A DNA stretch of 64,000 nt from an uncultured Parabacteroides sp. (GTDB lineage Bacteria; Bacteroidota; Bacteroidia; Bacteroidales; Tannerellaceae), in contig CALCST010000016.1 of the NCBI GenBank assembly GCA_937894065.1, positions 116,863-180,862 of the forward strand, written 5' to 3'. The notes under the pieces are model-generated. The model ran no database searches and was not told where the DNA came from. It was given only the letters and a program-made list of their open reading frames with translations. Below are positions 58,111 through 64,000 of this stretch, in pieces. Made by a program: the position numbers and the translations under genes. Position 1 is the stretch's first letter. Every line of letters starts with the position of its first letter.

Positions 58111-60159
58111 ATGAGATTAATATTGTTGCTATTTTCAATAGTATGTCTGTTGAGTTGTAGTTCTAAAAATGATCCAATAGCAGATAATGGGCTTGAATTG
58201 GAGATATTGGCTAATGTTAATGGTGAGAAATATGAGATTATTGATCCTATGAGTTTAGGTGTATCTTATGAAGTATTAAAAGGCAATGGATCTGCATCAA
58301 ATCCTTATGTCTTATCAGTTAATGTTGAAAATACTTCGAATAAAGAGTGGAGAGGTATTTTAAATTTTAAATTGAGTATACCGGATACTACTGCTCGTTT
58401 TTATATGCCAGGTTTTTTATATGGTAGGAATAGAGGTGAAGTTTCGGGAAATTTAAGATTACCATATCCTAGGTTAAGAGCTGGTAATGTTGAACTCCCT
58501 TACTCAAATTATTGGTTGGTACGTTCTGATAGAGTGACAAATCCGATTTCAATGATGTATGTTGATAATAGAGTAATTGGTCTTTCAGCTGTACCATATT
58601 TTATAAATAAAAAAAATATATTGACTGAGCCTAAACTTATTTCAAATGAAATAGTTGCTCAGTATAACGGTTTTGGTTGTCAGTTGAGTGATTCTAAATC
58701 CTCTATCATGTTTACTGTTGGTTATGAGAATGCTCCAATTTTATATGTTCAATCATCAAAACAAATACATCAAGAAAAGAATGATTTAAACTGGCTGAAT
58801 TTAAAAGCCGGTGAAAAATTTAACTTTAATATAAATGTATATAATTACAGGGCAGAATCTCCTGAAGCAATTAATGATGTGTTAAAAGAATTATATATGG
58901 TTTATCACCGTGAACCAAGAAAATCTGCCTCTTATATTGAAACTATTAAGGATATATCTGATGCAATATATAAAGATGCTTGGATATCTTCAATAAAAAA
59001 CTATGGAACACAAGTATATTTGAAAAATGATTCTATACAATATAACCCATTGGCTTCAATTGGTTGGACTGGTGGTGTTGAAATAGCTACTCCTCAACTT
59101 ATCGCAGCTTTACGTTTAGAAGATGAAGCTAAACGTAAACAAGCAATTGCTTGTATAGAAAATATAGTTCAGTGTTCTTTAAATAAATCTTCAGGTTTAC
59201 CATATGATGCTTACAATAATGGTCGTTGGAGTGTAAATGGATGGTGGTCTGGATTATTAGAAAATAAAGGACATTCTTCTTATTTAGCCGGCCATTGTAC
59301 TTATTATATTTTAAAAGCTTATGATTATGAAAAAAGAATAAGAAATATTGAACATAAAGATTGGTTGGATTTTGTAAAGTCAATTTTAGATGTTTTTGTA
59401 AAATCGGTGAATGAAGAGGGAGAATTTCCATATGTTTTTTCTGAAAAGGATGGAAAAGGAATAGAATATGATAGTTTTGCGGGAGCTTGGTGTTTGGCTT
59501 CTTTAGCTTATTGGACTCAGATTACAGGAGATAATACTTTTTTAACATTATGTAAAGAATCAGAACAACATTATTATAAAAAGTTCTTATCAAAAATGGA
59601 ATGTTATGGAACCCCTCATGATACGGGAAAAGCGGTAGATTCTGAAGGTATTTTAGCTTATATTAAAGCTGTTAAGTTACTTCATGAAATTACAAAGGAT
59701 AAATTGTATTTATTAAGATTAAAAAATGGTTTAGATTATGAATTTACATTTAAATTCCCATATAATGTTATACAAAATGAACAACCGCTGAAAAAAATAG
59801 GTTGGTCAAGTTGCGGAGGTTCAATAACTTCTACCTGCAATCCTCATATTCATCCTATGTCTAGTAGCATTATTGATGAATTGATTTATTATTGTCAAAA
59901 TGAAAATGATTGGTATTATAAATCACGTTTAGATGATGTAGTTCTTTGGAGTTTGCAATGTCATAATCGTTATGATGGTGAATATGATTATGGGAAAAAG
60001 GGATGGATGTCTGAACGTTATTGTTATTCAGAGGGGTTATTGTCTGAGAGATATCCTGATGGCAAAAAGGCAAGTATTTGGTTCTGCTTTTTACCGTGGG
60101 GAGCTTCTAATATTATAGAAGGATTATGTGGTTCTCTTTGGGATCAATATAATAGATGA
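58111..60159 (+). CDS. PUL lipoprotein of unknown function, probable (alpha/alpha)-barrel carbohydrate-active enzyme
   Basis: 682 residues; lipobox LLSC at residues 13-16. The first 250 residues look like beta-sandwich (YVLSVNVENTSNKEWRGILN, NFNINVYNYRAESPEA). From about 270 on, repeated helical blocks appear: IGWTGGVEIATPQLIAALRL, NGWWSGLLENKGHSSYLAGH, SFAGAWCLASLAYWTQITGD, EGILAYIKAVKLLHEITKD and GWMSERYCYSEGLLSERYPD, with many Trp, Tyr and acidic residues as in (alpha/alpha)6 toroid glycosidases or lyases. I do not recognise the family. It follows SusD 2 by 124 bp, so it should act on the glycan handled by that pair. A glycan-binding role without catalysis is the alternative. Confidence 0.8.
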   Translation: MRLILLLFSIVCLLSCSSKNDPIADNGLELEILANVNGEKYEIIDPMSLGVSYEVLKGNGSASNPYVLSVNVENTSNKEWRGILNFKLSIPDTTARFYMPGFLYGRNRGEVSGNLRLPYPRLRAGNVELPYSNYWLVRSDRVTNPISMMYVDNRVIGLSAVPYFINKKNILTEPKLISNEIVAQYNGFGCQLSDSKSSIMFTVGYENAPILYVQSSKQIHQEKNDLNWLNLKAGEKFNFNINVYNYRAESPEAINDVLKELYMVYHREPRKSASYIETIKDISDAIYKDAWISSIKNYGTQVYLKNDSIQYNPLASIGWTGGVEIATPQLIAALRLEDEAKRKQAIACIENIVQCSLNKSSGLPYDAYNNGRWSVNGWWSGLLENKGHSSYLAGHCTYYILKAYDYEKRIRNIEHKDWLDFVKSILDVFVKSVNEEGEFPYVFSEKDGKGIEYDSFAGAWCLASLAYWTQITGDNTFLTLCKESEQHYYKKFLSKMECYGTPHDTGKAVDSEGILAYIKAVKLLHEITKDKLYLLRLKNGLDYEFTFKFPYNVIQNEQPLKKIGWSSCGGSITSTCNPHIHPMSSSIIDELIYYCQNENDWYYKSRLDDVVLWSLQCHNRYDGEYDYGKKGWMSERYCYSEGLLSERYPDGKKASIWFCFLPWGASNIIEGLCGSLWDQYNR

Positions 60160-60321
60160 AAGTTGTTTATAATAGTTTGATAAATTTTTATTGAGCTTAA
60201 AAGTTTAATTTCGCTTTTATGAATGAATAGACTGAGTTTCTAGAATGTGTTATAAATATTTTATAGTACCTGTGCTGCCAATTTTGTGAATTAAATATTT
60301 ATAGTGTGCAACTTAGTTATC

Positions 60322-60364
60322 AAGAGGGTGTATCATTACGTGATATGATACATCCTCTTTTGTT
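60322..60364. terminator. Bidirectional intrinsic terminator
   Basis: AAGAGGGTGTATCAT (60322-60336) pairs with ATGATACATCCTCTT (60345-60359), with one G-U pair and a short T run after it. It separates the PUL from the convergent M15 gene. The rest of 60160-60321 shows no feature. Confidence 0.85.
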
Positions 60365-60373
60365 CATATATTT

Positions 60374-60793
60374 CTATTTACTAAATACCATCTTCCTGTT
60401 CCCCTCACTCCTTTTCAAAGACAAATGCAAGAAACGTTTCTTCTTATAAACAATAGCCTGATCAAACTCCAAACCCGAGTCGAGAAGAACTTGAAGCAGA
60501 AATTCCGGACCATCCGTACAATAACAATCCGCAGCTTCACCTTTAGTGTGCTGGCTCGTCGGAACACCGCCAACAAGACGGTTAAGCTCTTCGCAACGAT
60601 AACCGCTTGTGACATGAATAGGCTTCCCAAGCTTATCACGCAAAGGCTGCAAAAGATTTTTACAAAGATTTTTAAGGCTTTCCAAACTTTTTTTATCAGG
60701 AGTATTATCTATTGCATTTTCAATAGCGGTCTGGGAATGAGTAAGTTCAGATAGGCTGAAATTTGGTGATAGTTGAATAGTGTTATGTAACAT
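60374..60793 (-). CDS. M15 family D,D-peptidase (endolysin-like, no signal peptide)
   Basis: 139 residues beginning MLHNTIQLSPNFSLSELTHS. The Peptidase_M15_3 core is HVTSGYRCEELNRLVGG, SQHTKGEAADCY (zinc His and Asp) and RFLHLSL (second His). This family cleaves peptidoglycan cross-bridges or stem peptides. There is no signal peptide, so it resembles phage endolysins that need a holin or another export route. It is the last gene of the minus-strand HU / DUF4248 / small membrane protein cluster, as often seen in Bacteroides. Confidence 0.9.
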   Translation of the reverse strand: MLHNTIQLSPNFSLSELTHSQTAIENAIDNTPDKKSLESLKNLCKNLLQPLRDKLGKPIHVTSGYRCEELNRLVGGVPTSQHTKGEAADCYCTDGPEFLLQVLLDSGLEFDQAIVYKKKRFLHLSLKRSEGNRKMVFSK

Positions 60794-60804
60794 ATAAAAT
60801 AAAT

Positions 60805-60834
60805 TTTGTTTGAATTATATAAATATTATATTTG
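60805..60834 (+). promoter_or_regulatory. Candidate promoter for a small RNA
   Basis: TTTG (60805-60808), 18-nt spacer, TATATTTG (60827-60834). The spacing is one below the usual 19-21. It points away from the M15 gene into a region without a protein-length frame. Confidence 0.5.
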
Positions 60835-60840
60835 AAACAT

Positions 60841-60988
60841 CCTTAAATCTAATAAAGAACTTAATAACAATTAAAATCATGAATTGGTGGTAATTTATGT
60901 ATCGTTAAAAGCTGTGAAGTCTAAGAGATACAATTATAGTTAAAGTTTTGGCGGAGGGAACAACCATTTGGTTGTTCCCTTGTTTTTT
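60841..60988 (+). ncRNA. Candidate small RNA of about 145 nt
   Basis: A promoter-like sequence ends at 60834, and a strong terminator begins at 60956. Between them the only frames are tiny (for example ATG-AAT-TGG-TGG-stop at about 60879). The RNA would contain GCGGAGGGAACAACC and end in a GC-rich hairpin plus T tract. No known RNA family is recognised. Confidence 0.4.
60956..60988 (+). terminator. Strong intrinsic terminator
   Basis: GGGAACAACC (60956-60965), loop ATTT, GGTTGTTCCC (60970-60979), then TTGTTTTTT. The stem is perfect. No + strand protein gene lies upstream within 790 bp. Confidence 0.85.
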
Positions 60989-61054
60989 GTGTGACTTATG
61001 ATTTTTTTTCGTTCCGTTCTATTGGATTTGTAATCCCATTCCAAATAAAGTGAA

Positions 61055-61267
61055 TTATTCTTTCCCTAGTCCTCTCGTATCTGATCTCTTGTATCTGTAT
61101 TTATAATCCACCCCAAATAACGCCCCCGCAAACGTCGAAACCTCGCCGAAGGCAACCAGGACGGAAGAATGGATCTCCCCTTGAGGTGGAACCCAAAAAC
61201 CGAGATATAATAACACTAATCCCGAAATGCATAATATTGTAGCAATGTATAGTTGTATGTTTTTCAT
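61055..61267 (-). CDS. Small membrane protein, paralogue A (holin-like size)
   Basis: 70 residues: an N-terminal membrane helix (YIATILCISGLVLLYLGFWV), a short P-P-Q-G-E turn, a second hydrophobic stretch (VLVAFGEVSTFAGALFGV) and a basic tail (DYKYRYKRSDTRG). It is a close copy of the protein at 61647-61850. The family occurs with HU-like proteins and peptidoglycan hydrolases in Bacteroides, but its role is unknown. Two-helix topology and neighbourhood resemble a holin, which is only an inference. Confidence 0.8.
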   Translation of the reverse strand: MKNIQLYIATILCISGLVLLYLGFWVPPQGEIHSSVLVAFGEVSTFAGALFGVDYKYRYKRSDTRGLGKE

Positions 61268-61282
61268 GCCTCCTTTCTTTTG

Positions 61283-61310
61283 TTAGTTGACAAGTTGACA
61301 AGGCTTCAGG
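61283..61310. repeat. Octamer-family half element (copy 15)
   Basis: TTAGTTGACAAGTTGACAAG then GCTTCAGG, left-half orientation, 15 bp upstream of small protein A. Confidence 0.7.
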
Positions 61311-61319
61311 TCTTTGTTT

Positions 61320-61535
61320 CATTGGATTTGCAATCCAATGGATATTTTATCGGGATTTGTAATCCCGTTTCCAATAATGTGGATTTCAAATCCACCAAGA
61401 TCAACCAACGGATTGCAAATCCGTTGGAACGGATGTTACAGAAATAAGGGTGTATAAGGCTGAAAGCCTTTGGCATAGCCCAGGGCGTGAGCCCTGGGTC
61501 ACTATCCGCCACCTAAATATAAGCTCTGAAGGAGC
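61320..61535. repeat. Hairpin mosaic repeat, copy A
   Basis: A chain of short palindromes: CATTGGATTTGCAATCCAATG, here split by its G-C centre; CGGGATTTGTAATCCCG; GTGGATTTCAAATCCAC; CAACGGATTGCAAATCCGTTG in shortened form; AAGGCTGAAAGCCTT; CAGGGCGTGAGCCCTG; GCTCTGAAGGAGC. The same chain recurs at 63043-63263 with about 85-90% similarity by eye. No open frame runs through it. Confidence 0.85.
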
Positions 61536-61552
61536 GACACCTTGATGCTTAA

Positions 61553-61622
61553 CCTCGCTCTTTCAGAGCTGGGATGAGAGGGTAGGTGCATCGTAACCCG
61601 GGGCTCACACCCCGGGCTATAA
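61553..61622. repeat. Hairpin repeat in inverted orientation
   Basis: CTCGCTCTTTCAGAGCTGGG, then CCCGGGGCTCACACCCCGGG. These are inverse counterparts of the GCTCTGAAGGAGC and CAGGGCGTGAGCCCTG parts of copy A, so the whole 61320-61622 block is a large imperfect inverted pair at one end. Confidence 0.75.
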
Positions 61623-61646
61623 ACCCAAGACCTTCAGCATTGATAA

Positions 61647-61850
61647 TTATTCCCTTTGTCCCCTTGTATCTGATCTCTTGTCCCTATACTTATAATCCAC
61701 CCCGAACAACGCCCCTGCAAACGTCGAAACCTCACCGAAGGCAACCAGGACTGAAGAATCAATCTCTCCTTGAGGTGGAATCCAGAAACCGAGAAATAAT
61801 AAAACAATGCCACTGAGGCAAAGTGTTACGGCAACATATAATTGAATCAT
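61647..61850 (-). CDS. Small membrane protein, paralogue B (holin-like size)
   Basis: 67 residues: MIQLYVAVTLCLSGIVLLFL, GFWIPPQGEIDSS, VLVAFGEVSTFAGALFGVDY, then a basic tail. Residues from GFW to RSDTRG are almost the same as in paralogue A, and the DNA matches closely too, which indicates a recent tandem duplication with the hairpin repeat between the copies. Its ATG overlaps the stop of the HU-like gene upstream by 4 bp (ATGA), so it is translationally coupled to it. Confidence 0.85.
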   Translation of the reverse strand: MIQLYVAVTLCLSGIVLLFLGFWIPPQGEIDSSVLVAFGEVSTFAGALFGVDYKYRDKRSDTRGQRE

Positions 61851-62239
61851 TCTGTCACGTGTCTGAATTTTAGAGAATCTTTTTTCAGTTTGATTTTCTT
61901 GCCGGGGCAGAAGATAAGGCTTGAGCTTCTTATGTTTCTGTTAGCGATGAATTCATCCGGATTGTCCACACCATCCGAGGATAACGACAAGCGGAAACTT
62001 CCTAATTCTCCGAGTTGGACAATTCTGCCTTCTTGCAGTTCCCTGCGAATTATGTAACAAAAGCTGTCAAGGATGGATTTTACAGCGGCGCTGTTCAGAT
62101 GCGAGCGGTTTTCCACAGCTTCACAAACAGCATCTAAATCGAAAGTTCCGCTGTGTGATACTATTGCATAGTATTTTTCAGTTTTACCGGCACCGAATTT
62201 ACCGATGCTCTTTTTGATTAATTTGTAATTTACAGGCAT
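61847..62239 (-). CDS. HU family (HU-HIG type) DNA-binding protein 1
   Basis: 130 residues beginning MPVNYKLIKKSIGKFGAGKT. HU-like features are HLNSAAVKSILDSFCYIIRR and VQLGELGSFRLSLSSDGV, the Gly-Ser-Phe turn before the DNA-binding arm. The N-terminal extension distinguishes this group from classical HU. It is 3 bp from the DUF4248 stop and coupled to small protein B. Role unknown; similar genes often lie in Bacteroides accessory clusters. Confidence 0.9.
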   Translation of the reverse strand: MPVNYKLIKKSIGKFGAGKTEKYYAIVSHSGTFDLDAVCEAVENRSHLNSAAVKSILDSFCYIIRRELQEGRIVQLGELGSFRLSLSSDGVDNPDEFIANRNIRSSSLIFCPGKKIKLKKDSLKFRHVTE

Positions 62240-62242
62240 TGA

Positions 62243-62452
62243 CTAAGGTTCTCCCAAATATTTAAAGATTAACTTGACTTGGAGCGGCGTAAAAACCCGC
62301 TGTCCGTTGATATAACCTGCTTCGAGAAGCGACTCCCAAAGCGTAGTGTTGAGCATCAGCCAACGCTTTAGTTGGCGGCGTGCCGAACTGGCGGTGCTGT
62401 TCGGAAAATACATAACCGCCAGTTCTTTCATATGTAATGCGTTGTTTTTCAT
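62243..62452 (-). CDS. DUF4248 family protein
   Basis: 69 residues from the ATG at 62450-62452 (MKNNALHMKELAVMYFPNST). The open frame extends 13 codons upstream, but that part is hydrophobic and unlike the family. The body reads SSARRQLKRWLMLNTTLWES and GQRVFTPLQVKLIFKYLG, a winged-helix-like small protein. The gene lies between the two HU-like genes in the same direction. Confidence 0.85.
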   Translation of the reverse strand: MKNNALHMKELAVMYFPNSTASSARRQLKRWLMLNTTLWESLLEAGYINGQRVFTPLQVKLIFKYLGEP

Positions 62453-62513
62453 AATATAAAAATAGTGAAAAATTATGACAAAAACAAGCAAAACATACTG
62501 TTTATCAGTGGAT

Positions 62514-62948
62514 TTACTCCAAATGAGGCTTGTCGCAAACTTCAGTTACCACAACCGGCTCAACTTCGGAATATGACAATCCTGAACGCATATTCTGCAA
62601 CAGCTTGCCCGGAGTGAACACGATTCTTGACTTTCGCATATTGGTTGCCACCGAGAATTCTTCGCCTTCTCTTGCGCCGATTGACGAAACGGACGGGCGG
62701 AAGTTTCCGATTTCTCCCAATTTCACGATGTTTCCTTTCTTCATCTCAAACGCAAGCACGTAGTTGAGCGAATCGATGATACTTTTCACGTCGGCGCTCG
62801 ACATTGACGAACGCATCGACACCAGTTCACAGACATCTTCCAACTCGATAGTTGCGTTGTAGACAGTCTGGGCAAATGATTTTTCCACTGCAGGACCACC
62901 TTTGAGGTCGCTTACTTTTCTTTTTACTAAACGGTACTTTACTGGCAT
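62514..62948 (-). CDS. HU family (HU-HIG type) DNA-binding protein 2
   Basis: 144 residues beginning MPVKYRLVKRKVSDLKGGPA. SSMSSADVKSIIDSLNYVLA and VKLGEIGNFRPSVSSIGA match the HU-like core of protein 1, and the C-terminus has an extra tail (EVEPVVVTEVCDKPHLE). It is the first gene of the minus-strand cluster HU2-DUF4248-HU1-small protein B, with paralogue A and M15 further down. A CAAAGTTA box (-7 on the minus strand) lies at 63303-63310 without a clear -33 partner. Confidence 0.9.
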   Translation of the reverse strand: MPVKYRLVKRKVSDLKGGPAVEKSFAQTVYNATIELEDVCELVSMRSSMSSADVKSIIDSLNYVLAFEMKKGNIVKLGEIGNFRPSVSSIGAREGEEFSVATNMRKSRIVFTPGKLLQNMRSGLSYSEVEPVVVTEVCDKPHLE

Positions 62949-62949
62949 A

Positions 62950-63037
62950 AGTTTTTAAGTTTTTGAGTTTATAAGTTTGTTAGTTTATGAGTTGACAAGT
63001 TAACAAGTTGACAAGTTAACAAGGCTACAGAAACAAT
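62950..63037. repeat. Octamer repeat array (copy 16), clearest 8-nt phase
   Basis: Nine units of exactly 8 nt run in phase: GTTTTTAA, GTTTTTGA, GTTTATAA, GTTTGTTA, GTTTATGA, GTTGACAA, GTTAACAA, GTTGACAA, GTTAACAA, followed by GGCTACAG. It begins two bases upstream of the HU 2 start codon, where the leader or ribosome-binding site would be. Confidence 0.9.
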
Positions 63038-63042
63038 GGGGA

Positions 63043-63263
63043 TAAGGCTGAAAGCCTCCGTTCCATTGGATTTGCAATCCAATGGAAATTTATTCGGGAT
63101 TTGTAATCCCGTTTCCAATGGTGTGGATTTCAAATCCACCAATATTAACCAACGGATTTCAAATCCGTTGTAACGGAGGTATAAGGCTGAAAGCCTTTGG
63201 CATAGCCCAGGGCGTGAGCCCTGGGTCACCAGCCGCCACCCACATACAAGCTCTGAAGGAGCG
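63043..63263. repeat. Hairpin mosaic repeat, copy B
   Basis: The same order of palindromes as copy A at 61320-61535: AAGGCTGAAAGCCT, CCATTGGATTTGCAATCC, CGGGATTTGTAATCCCG, GTGGATTTCAAATCCAC, CAACGGATTTCAAATCCG, AAGGCTGAAAGCCTT, CAGGGCGTGAGCCCTG, GCTCTGAAGGAGC. Between 63264 and 63621 I see two CCCCACG boxes with ATATATACGGAC (63,450-63,510) and then very AT-rich DNA, but no gene. Confidence 0.85.
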
Positions 63264-63621
63264 GTTTAATCCTAATTCTTGTCTCCGTGTTTAAATCTAT
63301 TGCAAAGTTACCGCCCCCATTTTTCCCGCTGTCCGCATTTGTCCGCTTAAGGTTTCCGAAAGATTTCATTGTATCTCAATAATAGTATAAATACGAGAAT
63401 AAATGTTGATGTATATATCAAAAGCCCCGAAGCCATTTTTGGTAGGTCCGACCCCACGGAGAAATATATATTGCCCCACGAAAGAATATATACGGACGTA
63501 TTTCCATATAGGTTCGGATAGGCACTAGTATATCAAAGTAGTGCTAATGTATAAACATATTTTAAATAAAAAAACAATAACATAAAAAATTAAATATATT
63601 GTAAATTAATAGTATAAATAT

Positions 63622-63652
63622 TTTGTAGTTAAAAAATATATCGTTATATTTG
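63622..63652 (+). promoter_or_regulatory. Bacteroides-type promoter for the gene at 63706
   Basis: TTTG (63622-63625), 19-nt spacer, TATATTTG (63645-63652). It fits the consensus exactly and predicts a leader of about 46 nt. Confidence 0.85.
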
Positions 63653-63705
63653 TTACTATAAGATAAGAGGAATAGTCCTCTTACCAATACCATAAATCAA
63701 AACAT

Positions 63706-63885
63706 ATGGGAAAAAACAAAAATGAATTGCTCAAATTGAATCTTAATTCTTTTGAGACCGTTTTAAACGAAAATGCCGGAAAAAGCGTTGCTGTTAAGAC
63801 CACAGGTGAAAAACTTTTTGTGCAAGCCGAAACTTATGGTATGAATGAAAACCTTGCCGAAGAAATCCGTGCTTACGTTTCCTAA
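63706..63885 (+). CDS. Small protein of unknown function, 59 residues
   Basis: ATG-GGA-AAA-AAC start, ending at TAA 63883-63885. The protein begins MGKNKNELLKLNLNSFETVL and ends LAEEIRAYVS; it is soluble and mildly charged. A consensus promoter lies 54 bp upstream, which supports it as a real gene. I do not recognise it. A second frame begins 21 bp after the stop, so it may lead an operon. Confidence 0.65.
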   Translation: MGKNKNELLKLNLNSFETVLNENAGKSVAVKTTGEKLFVQAETYGMNENLAEEIRAYVS

Positions 63886-63906
63886 TGCTCAAGTACGGTC
63901 CGGACG

Positions 63907-64000
63907 ATGCACGAAAAACGCCGACCGTTCACTGATGCTCTGACTAAACTGCAAAAGCAGCTTGTCGCTCTTGAGAATGCTATTGATCCGAAAAAGTCAG
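63907..64000 (+). CDS. Start of an unknown gene, cut by the right edge
   Basis: The frame from the ATG at 63907 reads MHEKRRPFTDALTKLQKQLV and stays open to the edge. It would share the promoter of the 59-residue gene. Too short to assign; the helical, Lys/Gln/Leu-rich start could be a coiled coil. Confidence 0.4.
   Translation, partial: MHEKRRPFTDALTKLQKQLVALENAIDPKKS

Noticed and set aside
60425..60754. 109-residue open frame antisense to the M15 gene
   Set aside because: Composition is that of a shadow frame (many Thr, Ile, Arg), while the opposite strand has clear peptidase motifs.
61306..61512. Open frames across the hairpin mosaic repeat
   Set aside because: They exist only because the palindromes lack stops in some frames; the same occurs in the copy at 63.1 kb and no family is matched.
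62950..63037. CRISPR-like array
   Set aside because: The repeat unit is only 8 nt, there are no unique spacers and no cas genes in the window.

Overview
The window is a piece of a Bacteroidota chromosome, most like a gut Bacteroides/Phocaeicola-type genome. Support comes from two SusC/SusD pairs, FecR-type anti-sigma factors, many sulfatases and glycosidases with Bacteroidales-style lipoprotein signals, promoters of the TTTG / TAnnTTTG type, and the HU-like / DUF4248 / M15 peptidase cluster typical of this group. No rRNA, tRNA, insertion sequence or CRISPR array was seen.

Layout. (1) 1-20.5 kb is ordinary chromosome: a Tricorn-like S41 protease (cut by the left edge), YebC, PheT, a GH78-like rhamnosidase, a conserved hypothetical, MurQ with a BadF/GlcNAc-type kinase and an NhaD antiporter, an MFS transporter joined to an ABC-F ATPase, a PAP2 membrane phosphatase, a YjbQ protein, and the proline catabolism pair PruA plus proline dehydrogenase. 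(2) 21-60.2 kb is one large polysaccharide utilisation region. It opens with a divergent ECF sigma / FecR pair, SusC-SusD, an acetylesterase, sulfatases and a GH78. The middle holds GH31, GH95-like, GH110-like, GH29 and GH43-like enzymes, a metallophosphoesterase and more sulfatases. It closes with a second ECF sigma / FecR / SusC-SusD set and a 682-residue lipoprotein of unknown function. (3) 60.3-64 kb holds an M15 peptidase, a candidate small RNA, two duplicated small membrane proteins, two HU-like proteins, DUF4248, hairpin-repeat arrays and the start of another transcription unit.

How the PUL should work. Both SusC proteins carry an N-terminal STN domain, so each can signal to a FecR anti-sigma factor and release its ECF sigma factor when substrate arrives. 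SusD lipoproteins hand glycan to SusC. Sulfatases, the acetylesterase and exo-glycosidases then strip sulfate, acetyl, rhamnose, fucose and galactose groups. The gene content points to a sulfated, fucose/galactose/rhamnose-decorated glycan. Host mucin O-glycan and algal polysaccharide are both possible and the sequence alone does not decide. Two of the six PUL sulfatases (37.4 kb and 49.4 kb) are each broken by a single in-frame stop codon.

The most unusual structural feature is an intergenic repeat family built on an 8-nt period (GTTGACAA and variants), present in at least 16 gene junctions, often as inverted repeats. Other points worth a second look are two hairpins with the same hexaloop before the first SusC, a nested direct/inverted repeat at 20.65-20.75 kb, a promoter-plus-terminator unit with no gene inside at 60.8-61.0 kb, and promoters with a conserved spacer sequence.
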